This document shows, in pieces, positions 17,704 through 25,500 of a DNA stretch of 27,207 nt. The position numbers and the translations under genes are program-made. Source of the stretch: Paramuribaculum sp. (GTDB taxonomy: Bacteria > Bacteroidota > Bacteroidia > Bacteroidales > Muribaculaceae). Each line of letters opens with the position of its first letter. Position 1 is the first letter of the stretch. The stretch is taken from assembly GCA_029062075.1 (NCBI GenBank), contig JAIDQW010000525.1, forward strand, positions 1 through 27,207, written 5' to 3'. A model generated the notes under the pieces. It searched no databases. It saw nothing but the letters and a program-made list of their open reading frames with translations, and was not told the DNA's origin.

Positions 17704-17731
17704 AAATTTCCTAAATAAATGAATTTATTCG

Positions 17732-17762
17732 CAAAAATACATATTAATCCCTGCATAGCAAA
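17732..17762 (-). promoter_or_regulatory. Bacteroides-type promoter of lysS-gpsA-pgi
   Basis: On the minus strand the -33 element TTTG (17759-17762) and the -7 element TATTTTTG (17732-17739, consensus TAnnTTTG) are separated by 19 bases. This is the spacing known for Bacteroides housekeeping promoters. The -7 box ends about 28 bases before the lysS ATG. It is the best two-box promoter in the window. Confidence 0.7.
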
Positions 17763-17781
17763 ACCAAACTCCTTTTTACAC

Positions 17782-17813
17782 AAAAAATCCCGGCAGACAT
17801 GATGCATCATGTC
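17782..17813 (-). terminator. Possible terminator/palindrome between pncB and lysS
   Basis: A perfect 18-bp palindrome, GACATGATGCATCATGTC (17796-17813), begins 9 bases past the pncB stop and is followed eight bases later by TTTTTT on the minus strand. The position suits a terminator for the hexosaminidase-pncB unit. However, the stem is AT-rich, the loop must open part of the palindrome, and the U-tract is not adjacent. A protein-binding site is the alternative. Confidence 0.45.
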
Positions 17814-17821
17814 CGTACTTT

Positions 17822-19021
17822 TCAGATATGGAGAATATCCTTGAACATTTTTACTACTTCGGGCTTGCCGGTGTGCTTGCCTTTGTCCTCGCTGAGCTTG
17901 CAGGTGTCGTTGTAAAAATCCCAAGACTCGGTGATTTTCACCTCTGTCAGCTTGATGACAATATTCCGCGGTTTCAAACCGGGGAAATCGTTGGTGAAAT
18001 GAGTGCCTATACCAAAGGAGGGGATGCATTTGCCCTTAGCATGCCGCTGCAACTTTATCGCCTCATCGGTATTAAGGGCGTTGCTGAACACTACTTGCTT
18101 GGTTGCCGGGTCTATACCAAGGCTGCGGTATTTAGCACATATCTTTTCAAGCTGCTCGTAATTATCCCCACTATCAACCCTAAGACCTTTGAACATATTG
18201 GCATAGTCCTCAGAGAAGTTGAGGCTGAAGATATTCCAGCCGTATGTGTCATACAGGAAAGTGCCGAGCGCACCGCGATATGTAGCCGACCACGCCTTCA
18301 TTGCGAGATGGTTAGCCATCTGCGGACCGAACATTCCGGCAATGGCGCATATAAGCTCGTGAGCCATGGTGCCGACAGGAATAAGGTCGTATTTCATAGC
18401 GAAGTACACATTGCTTGTACCGACAAACCTGCCGGGGGCGGAACTATTGCGTGCGGTCTCGCTCATAGCTTTCACCAGGGTGTCCTGCGCTTCAAACGAG
18501 GCTCTGCGCCTTGTGCCGAAGTCACTGAAGCAACATCCCGCATCAAGGAGACGTTTCGCCTTTTCCGAGGATGCCTCATAGCTATGCTCAAGATTTATCT
18601 TCGCTGTCTCTCCGGTCATTTCGTAGTATAGTTCGGAGATAATCGCCAGCACCTTTACTTCCAGAAGAATGGTATCGCTCCAAGCGCCTTCAAATTCCAC
18701 ACTGAGATGTCCCTCATCATCCTGCCAGACCTTAACCCACTCGCTTCTGTAGCGGAATCCTTTCAGGAAATTATAAAACCAGAAAGGGATATAGGGACAG
18801 CGGCGCTTCATAAACTCCACCTCCTCATCGGTTATCACCACTGATTCAAGCATTTCGATCTGCCGGCGGAGTTCATCGGCAAACCCGGGGGGATATACGG
18901 TGTTGTCCCTGTCGGTAAATGCATACTTCACCTGAGCGCGCGGGAAATTGTCGATCACCGCGCAACACATGGTGAATTTATAAAGGTCATCGTCTGTGAA
19001 ATGGTTAATTATTCGGCGCAT
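17822..19021 (-). CDS. pncB: Nicotinate phosphoribosyltransferase, 399 aa
   Basis: Joins nicotinate and PRPP, with ATP hydrolysis, to form nicotinate mononucleotide in the Preiss-Handler NAD salvage route. Family landmarks are DDLYKFTMCCAV at 11-22, CFSDFGTRRRASFEAQD at 164-180, FVGTSNVYFA at 199-208, PVGTMAHEL at 215-223 (His221 matching the phosphorylated histidine), LRVDSGDN at 280-287, and SFGIGTHFTND at 335-345. Length matches bacterial PncB of about 400 residues. Its start overlaps the end of pncA by 13 bases, so the two consecutive salvage steps are co-translated. It is the last gene of the unit that begins with the GH20 gene. Confidence 0.97.
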   Translation of the reverse strand: MRRIINHFTDDDLYKFTMCCAVIDNFPRAQVKYAFTDRDNTVYPPGFADELRRQIEMLESVVITDEEVEFMKRRCPYIPFWFYNFLKGFRYRSEWVKVWQDDEGHLSVEFEGAWSDTILLEVKVLAIISELYYEMTGETAKINLEHSYEASSEKAKRLLDAGCCFSDFGTRRRASFEAQDTLVKAMSETARNSSAPGRFVGTSNVYFAMKYDLIPVGTMAHELICAIAGMFGPQMANHLAMKAWSATYRGALGTFLYDTYGWNIFSLNFSEDYANMFKGLRVDSGDNYEQLEKICAKYRSLGIDPATKQVVFSNALNTDEAIKLQRHAKGKCIPSFGIGTHFTNDFPGLKPRNIVIKLTEVKITESWDFYNDTCKLSEDKGKHTGKPEVVKMFKDILHI

Positions 19022-19575
19022 ATACTTGGATTTTCATTTATAAAAACTGACAGGCTGGTGCCTCCGTCAAGGCTCGGGGAAAAGGAGGTTAGAACCCTTA
19101 TGGAAATATCGGGGAAGAGCTCAACCGCATCGGTGAGTGTTGAAAGCACGCACACGTCTCCGGCGAGTCCGCATATATCAATCCGGGTTATCCGATGTTT
19201 CTGTAACAATCCGGCGATGATTGCTGTTGCACCGGGTGCCTGAAAAACGGAATATTCCTCCACCATCTCATATTTTCCCTTGTGTATCACGGTGGTATAA
19301 CCCGGTGAGGAATAAGCGGCGTCAAACACATCCGGAACAATGGCTGCCCCTACGCTGTCGCTGACACAATGCCGTTGCCACTCTCCGCCACATTCACGGA
19401 AAGATGAATGATTATAGGGGTGGGAATCGGCGGTGATTATCTTAACAGCATACTCCGACCCATGCTCACGCAGATACTGTGCAAGCGCACTCATAGCTTT
19501 CTTTGCACCTGGCACCGGAAGCGCACCGTCAACAAAGTCAACCTGCGGGTCAACAATTATTAGCATTTTTTCCAT
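19009..19575 (-). CDS. pncA: Nicotinamidase, isochorismatase-fold, 188 aa
   Basis: Hydrolyses nicotinamide to nicotinate and ammonia, the step directly before PncB. The catalytic triad is visible as Asp9 (IIVDPQVDFVDGALPVPGA), Lys99 (VIHKGKYE) and Cys142 (GLAGDVCVLST). Metal ligands expected in nicotinamidases are Asp50 and His52 in TADSHPYNHSSF, and His69 in WQRHCV. GLAGDVC replaces the common GLATDYC, a mild variation. The presence of the metal site and of pncB immediately downstream favours nicotinamidase over other isochorismatase-like hydrolases. It overlaps the HD-domain gene by 16 bases and pncB by 13 bases, a tight translational chain. Confidence 0.94.
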   Translation of the reverse strand: MEKMLIIVDPQVDFVDGALPVPGAKKAMSALAQYLREHGSEYAVKIITADSHPYNHSSFRECGGEWQRHCVSDSVGAAIVPDVFDAAYSSPGYTTVIHKGKYEMVEEYSVFQAPGATAIIAGLLQKHRITRIDICGLAGDVCVLSTLTDAVELFPDISIRVLTSFSPSLDGGTSLSVFINENPSICAE

Positions 19576-20207
19576 TTGTTCTCTTTTTGGGACCGTCGTA
19601 CTTCGGCAGATATTTCATACAGGAGTTCTTTATCCATCGTGTCTCTGACAAGTTTTCTTGAGAATGATGTCAGAGACCTCGCAGTTTCCGTGCGAAGAAA
19701 TTTCGGATCAAGCCCTGTGTCACCGAGTCGCCACCTGTCAAGCGCATCGGCATCCTTAAAAATATGGTAGAGCTTTTTCACATATTCCGCCCTGTCTCCA
19801 AAATCATGGTCTATCCTTTCGTTACCCTTACGGTCGTCTATATCATGAAATCTCATAATATCCTCAACTTCCGGATGACACCGGAATGCAGGGTTTTCGG
19901 AGCAGAACTCATGGTAATACACCGCAGCTCTCGCTCCATGCCCGGTGTCAAGATACTCATCAAGCCTGCGGGAGTCGTGCCACACAGCAGCGTGAGCAAG
20001 AATCTCCATCGCCTTCTCATCGCCTGGCAGCTCTTTCTCAGCTATCATAAGAGCATGAAGCAACACCCGCTCATAATGCTCCATGCCATGAACGGGGCTG
20101 TCAGGACGGGTGTACCTCACAGCGGAATACATGAATTGCCTCCACTTGAGAAACAGCCGCCTGACAGGCTCGCTGAGATTTTCCGTATAAGAATCGGGGA
20201 CGATCAT
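19560..20207 (-). CDS. HD-domain (putative phosphohydrolase) protein, 215 aa
   Basis: A cytoplasmic HD-superfamily protein of unknown substrate. The metal-binding pattern is complete: His40/His44 in SPVHGMEHYERV, His77-Asp78 in AAVWHDSRR, His90 in DTGHG, His121 in RFHDIDD, and Asp152/Asp154 in KDADALDRWR. These residues are placed as in metal-dependent phosphohydrolases or phosphodiesterases. There is no signal peptide and no second domain. Its ATG overlaps the stop codon of the hexosaminidase gene as ATGA, and its 3' end overlaps pncA by 16 bases, so it is translated as part of the NAD-salvage chain. A pyridine-nucleotide-related substrate is a reasonable guess from context only. Confidence 0.88.
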   Translation of the reverse strand: MIVPDSYTENLSEPVRRLFLKWRQFMYSAVRYTRPDSPVHGMEHYERVLLHALMIAEKELPGDEKAMEILAHAAVWHDSRRLDEYLDTGHGARAAVYYHEFCSENPAFRCHPEVEDIMRFHDIDDRKGNERIDHDFGDRAEYVKKLYHIFKDADALDRWRLGDTGLDPKFLRTETARSLTSFSRKLVRDTMDKELLYEISAEVRRSQKENKWKKC

Positions 20208-22429
20208 TTAGCAGTATCGAGCATTGTGCTCACACTCTCCTTGCCGAGATAATACAGACGTGCACGCACCTGCTTAGCTCCTTCCGGAATGGTAACGGGA
20301 GCGGTGTAGAGGGCTGAGTTTGCATCAGGGTCAGACCCATCGAGAGTATAGCGGATTTCAGCACCCTCATAAGGAGAATTCATGACAATCTTACCTTGCT
20401 CAATTTTAACACCGGGCTGACGAAGGTGGAAATTAACCCCGCGCTGTGCAAGGAACGGAAGTTCGTGCTGTCCAAGCGCACTGTTGAACTGAGAGTGGGT
20501 GTATGTGGTGTCTGAATTCCAAGCTCGCTCAGCCATTCCGAGCATTTTGGGGAAGAGATACAGCTCCATTTGCCGGGGACCTCTGACAGTCTCACTCCAG
20601 AGTTGTGCCTGCACACCAACAATCTTTCCACCGGGTTGCTGAGGCGCGAGCACAGCCGGATAAGCATCAAGCGACACAAGCTCGTCTGTAATCATAGCCC
20701 AACCGAGTCCCCTTTCATCGGGGTGTCCGCTATAAGGCTGGTCCATATAAAATCCGTGGGCAGTTGAAAACACAACCGGAGCACCCAACTGCTGCGCCTT
20801 TATTGCCGGCAGTTCTTTTTCACCGCCCTGTGGCCATGTTACCCAAAGATTAACAAATTCAAGATATGGTGAGATGCTTTTTGCAGTAGCTTCATCCTTG
20901 CCAAGCACCACTTCCTGCCAGCCTGACATTTTCAGACCTCTATCTTTCAACGCCTGCCCTAATCGCTTAACAAAATATGCGTGCAGATCGCTCTCGCTCT
21001 TCATATTGTTGTCCTTCATGAACTTAATAGCAGAAGGTGAACCACTCCAAGCACCGTGGGGCACCTCATCACCACCGATGTGGATAGTCTCCAAAGGCAC
21101 ACCGGCTTCCTTGTACATGGCGATAATTTCGTCGAAAACTTTCTCCATGAATTTATATGTGCCGGGGACGGCGGGATTCATAACATTATCTCCGAAATCC
21201 TGAGCAGAACGATAGACAGAAGTGTCTCCGTCCTCAATGAGGCGATATGTGTCGTCACCAGTTTTGCGATAACGAGCCTCCATTGATTTACGCGCAGCGC
21301 GGGCGTGTCCGGGGGTCTCTATTTCCGGAATCACAGAAACTCCACGAGCATCGCAGTACTTGAGGAAGTCGATAAATTCCTGACGGGTGATGTAGCCGTT
21401 AGCAGTGCCACCGAGAGTTGAAGGTCTTCCGTCTCCGTCATAAATCTGCGCGAGGAAATCTTTTTCATCGGTAGTATATCCTCTGCGGCTGCCATATTCG
21501 GTGAGTTCGGGCAAGCCGGGTATTTCAAGACGCCACGCTTCATCATCAATGAAATGGAACTGCAGCTTATTCAGGCGATAATCCGCCATAACGTCCACAA
21601 ATTTCTTCATCTGATCCAGAGATTGATAATTTCTGGCGATGTCAATCATAACTCCACGGTAACCATAATCCGGATAATCCTCTATCACAGCTGCCGGGAG
21701 TTTTCCTCCATTTACACGAAGCAGTTTGTCGAGAGTTCGGCTCGCAGTGTAAAGTGCTTTCTGACTCGCGCCCTCGATAGTTATGCCGGTCGGAGTAACT
21801 GTTATACGGTAAAATTCCGGATTCTCATGCTTGATAAGCTTAGGGGTTTTGTCACCCCCCGTGTAAGTCCCCTCACCGAGCTTAACACTCTTGAATGAGG
21901 GCACAATATCGTAAGCACCAGCCTTTGCTCCGTTTATAAGCTCCTCATTTTTCTCAAAAATCTTTTCAGCGGGTGTATTTCTATCCTTTCCGGGGAGTGC
22001 CCACTGTTCGGAACGAACTGTTCCGCTAAGTCTTGTGAAATTCACGTCAAAAGGTTCGCCAGAGGCGTTAACTCCATGAACACCGTCAGCACCGTAGCTG
22101 TATTGGGGCATTGTTCCGGAAGTTACAATATCCACCACCACACTATCGGCATTTTGAGCGAATCTGGGTGAAGCAATATAGTAATAGCCCGGTATGATAC
22201 GGCCCACAGTGTCAGCTGGGTTAACCGGAGTCATGTTCCTGTCAAACTGATTGAATGCGATGCGAGAGAGATTTGAAAGATCTCCCTTAATGACGAATCG
22301 CTGCACATATTCAGGTTTGCCGTCAGCACCAACACGATTCATGAGATTTTGCCACACAACTTCAACCGGAGCTGCGGCTGCGGCAACACTTGAGGCAAGT
22401 GCCACCGATGCTATAAGTCCTTTTAACAT
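20204..22429 (-). CDS. GH20 beta-N-acetylhexosaminidase, chitobiase-like, 741 aa
   Basis: An exported family-20 glycoside hydrolase that removes terminal GlcNAc/GalNAc from glycans by substrate-assisted catalysis. Residues 1-20 are a Sec signal peptide (MLKGLIASVALASSVAAAAA) without a lipobox. Residues about 21-135 resemble the N-terminal carbohydrate-binding-like domain of chitobiases. The GH20b domain runs to about 250, and the catalytic barrel spans about 255-640. The barrel contains the adjacent catalytic pair Asp454-Glu455 in HIGGDEVP, RGVMIDIARNYQS near 258-270, PEIETPGHARA at 368-378, and AQLWSE at 608-613. Residues about 685-740 (PYEGAEIRYTLDGSDP) are the usual chitobiase C-terminal beta domain. 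It heads the GH20-HD-pncA-pncB unit, with a promoter box upstream. Host mucin or peptidoglycan/chitin fragments are possible substrates. Confidence 0.95.
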   Translation of the reverse strand: MLKGLIASVALASSVAAAAAPVEVVWQNLMNRVGADGKPEYVQRFVIKGDLSNLSRIAFNQFDRNMTPVNPADTVGRIIPGYYYIASPRFAQNADSVVVDIVTSGTMPQYSYGADGVHGVNASGEPFDVNFTRLSGTVRSEQWALPGKDRNTPAEKIFEKNEELINGAKAGAYDIVPSFKSVKLGEGTYTGGDKTPKLIKHENPEFYRITVTPTGITIEGASQKALYTASRTLDKLLRVNGGKLPAAVIEDYPDYGYRGVMIDIARNYQSLDQMKKFVDVMADYRLNKLQFHFIDDEAWRLEIPGLPELTEYGSRRGYTTDEKDFLAQIYDGDGRPSTLGGTANGYITRQEFIDFLKYCDARGVSVIPEIETPGHARAARKSMEARYRKTGDDTYRLIEDGDTSVYRSAQDFGDNVMNPAVPGTYKFMEKVFDEIIAMYKEAGVPLETIHIGGDEVPHGAWSGSPSAIKFMKDNNMKSESDLHAYFVKRLGQALKDRGLKMSGWQEVVLGKDEATAKSISPYLEFVNLWVTWPQGGEKELPAIKAQQLGAPVVFSTAHGFYMDQPYSGHPDERGLGWAMITDELVSLDAYPAVLAPQQPGGKIVGVQAQLWSETVRGPRQMELYLFPKMLGMAERAWNSDTTYTHSQFNSALGQHELPFLAQRGVNFHLRQPGVKIEQGKIVMNSPYEGAEIRYTLDGSDPDANSALYTAPVTIPEGAKQVRARLYYLGKESVSTMLDTAK

Positions 22430-22451
22430 AGGTATTAAAAATAAGTTTTCA

Positions 22452-22459
22452 CAAATATA
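22452..22459 (-). promoter_or_regulatory. Putative -7 box of the GH20-HD-pncA-pncB unit
   Basis: Reads TATATTTG on the minus strand, matching TAnnTTTG, 22 bases before the GH20 ATG and inside the 85-base gap after the large surface-protein gene. No clear TTTG is seen at the -33 distance. Confidence 0.5.
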
Positions 22460-22514
22460 GCTATTTTCAGCCGGAATGCACGCTCACTCCGGAGCCGAAT
22501 TAGTCAAAACCGGT

Positions 22515-25500
22515 TCAAAATCTCACCTTGAAACTACCCGAGGGTGTGACAATAATGTAGATTCCGTGATTTCTTAGTGTGAATGTAACTGAATCACCGT
22601 TGCATCTTTCTGTTGCGACTATCGCTCCGGATATAGAGTACAGCGACACAATATCACCGTTATTCAGTCCGCTGACAGTCAACTGCGATTGCTCAACAGT
22701 AACTTTATTGTCAGCTTTCACACCATCTATGCCCGACGGACGCGCCTTGACTTTAACCGAGCAGGTAACACTGACTCCGGAACCATCGGCTGCGGAACCT
22801 TTTATAACGGCACTGCCCTCTTTGATTAATGTAATCTTACCTTCAGTGACAGATGCGATTTCGCTGTTACTGGACTCCCATAAAACGGCAGGATTGGTAG
22901 CATTCTCAGGATAAACAGTCACTACAAGAGTCACTTCCTCATCGGGATATCCTTCATGAGTCTCTCTGTCAATGGTGATTCTCTCAACCTTAATCTCCTT
23001 CGGCTGCTCTATGATCGGCTGCGCTTTCACTTTAACAACACAGCTGACGCTCACTCCGGAACCGTCTGTCGCTCTTCCTGTAATCACTGCCTCTCCTTCA
23101 CTGAGCAAAGTTACCACCCCGGCATTTGTTACAGAAGCAACCGAAGGATTGGAAGATTCCCACTGAATTTCCGGGTTGGTGGCATTCTCAGGATACACGG
23201 TCACGTCAAGACGCAGCTCATCGCCCGGATACCCTTCATGATTATTCTTTTGAATTGAAATCATCTCCACCTTGATATCCTTGGGTATATCCTGGCGCAC
23301 GCTAACCGTAACGGGACATGTCACGCTAACACCGGAACCATCCTTTGCCGTACAGGTAATCACAGCCTCCCCTTCGCCAAGAAGAGTAACCAATCCGGCA
23401 GCTGAAACAGAAGCAACAGCGGTGTTTGACGATTCCCACAAAAGAGAGGTATTGGTAGCATTCGCGGGATAAACATTAGCATCAAGAATAGTACGGTCGC
23501 CCACATATCCAGCAATCGAATTCGGCTGGATTTCTATTCTATCCACTTTTATCTCAAACGGAATTTCAGGATCCGGTTCACCGGGCTCCTTGACTCCTAT
23601 CGGTATTACAATTTCATAATTCCTTTCATCAGTAGCCTTTATCCTAAGATATGCCGTTCCGATAGCCTTGAGCACTATCCTTACTTTATCACCGTCACTA
23701 ATCAAGTCTATGATGTCAGGATTCGAAATGCTCCATTCAAGGTCTTTTTTATCAGCATCGGCATTGGGGGTGGCGGTCAGCAGATATTCAGACCCGATAT
23801 CACCAACAATAGGCTCGCCGGGGTTTATTTCTGCTCCATCCTTAGTCACTCTTATTGAGTTTACGGGCATCAATGCCAAAACCGGAATATCTCGTCTCAA
23901 AGCGGTGAGACCGGTTAGCTGCGATACATTTACCGACAGCACACCCCTGCCTGCTCCTGTCAGTTGCAACACTGCATTTTTATCCTCACCCTCAACTTTT
24001 AATATAGCATCAGGGGTTGCAGACCATGAACATGTGTTATACTCACAGTTTTCCGGCAAGAAAGATGCGTTCAGGTTGATTTTATCACCCACATAACCTT
24101 TAATACCGGTATTAGGCACAACAGTTTCACCCGTTTTTACAACCACCTCCTTAACTGATTGAATCACTCTCACCGTAAATTGCGGGCTAACACGGGTCGG
24201 GCCAACAGTATCGGTAGAAACCGCACGCACCACAACCGAGCCGATTGCCTTAGCTTTTATTTCGTTTTTCTCGTTTATCTCAACAATACCGTCATCACCG
24301 GTTACTACCCATCTGATTGATTTATCAGAGGCATTTTCGGGCAATACCTTGACATTGATTCTCCTCACCTCATCAATATCCATATAAAGAGGAGGATCAT
24401 TAATGACTATATCCTTGACCGGAGTACCGGGAACAACTACCACTTCAACCACTACAGGATCCAAATCAGGATTTTGCATGGGATTTATATACACTTTATG
24501 GAGCCCGGTTTTTGCAAAGGTTATATAAAATGTAGCGGATGCGGAGGATATACTTGTGGCATCATAAATTGCCGAAAGATCATCAAACTTCAATATTAAC
24601 CAGTCATTAGAGCTTGTAGTACCTGAGTGGGTGAAAGCACCGTAAGCCATTCCTTCGGCATTAACACCTGCCGGATAGAACTCCATAAACTCGCAAACGC
24701 CATTACTGATTCTATTATATTTGAACATCACCTCATCTCCAACATAAGCTTTGCTTCTTGATACAGATGTAATCTCAACAGACGGTGCCGATACATTAAA
24801 TTCCGGAAAAGCAGCCTTATATTCATCTACCGAACTAACATTCGTAGATATGTTATTATTGATGGTCTGGACACTGCACCCCTCGGCAAATACGGGAGGC
24901 ACATGACCGCTGAAAGCAATAGAATTTAGATTCGGCTGATTAAACGAGCAATTGATTTTCTCAACATTTCGTCCAACATGGATTGTCTTAAGCGATGTGC
25001 ATCCGTCAAATGTTTCCTCAGGTATTTCCACTATCCCATGCCCGAATCTCATATTCCTTAATTTACTGCATCCGCTGAAAATACCCTTTCCCAGAGATTC
25101 AACGCCATCATGAATCACTTCATAATGTGTAACATCAGTAAAACCGACATAGTTCTTGGCATCCTTAAACGCATAATCACCTATGGATTTGACAGTTCTC
25201 GGAATATGGATACACTTGACATTACTGCCGGCAAATGCATAATCACCAACAGCCGTGACTTCATATTTCTTGCCACTGACAGTAATCTCTCCCGGTACTT
25301 TCAACGCAGTGAAATATAAATCCCTATTAGCATACTGGAGAGAATCCATAAGCGGACTCCAGAGCATTCTGCGATAGGTGGTAATGTATTCTTCTCCGGG
25401 ATAATCGAAATTATAGGGTGTTGACGGTATTCCATTTTCTGTCAGCGGATTATCGGTTCCCGCTGAGGGATGTACCAGTGCTGCCGTTCCGTCCTTATGA

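Noticed and set aside
17828..18631. Plus-strand open frame of 267 codons opposite pncB
   Set aside because: Lies entirely opposite conserved pncB sequence and shows no recognisable protein features.
22471..22492. CCGGA/TCCGG repeat after the surface-protein gene as a terminator
   Set aside because: Only five paired bases and no U-tract on the minus strand.
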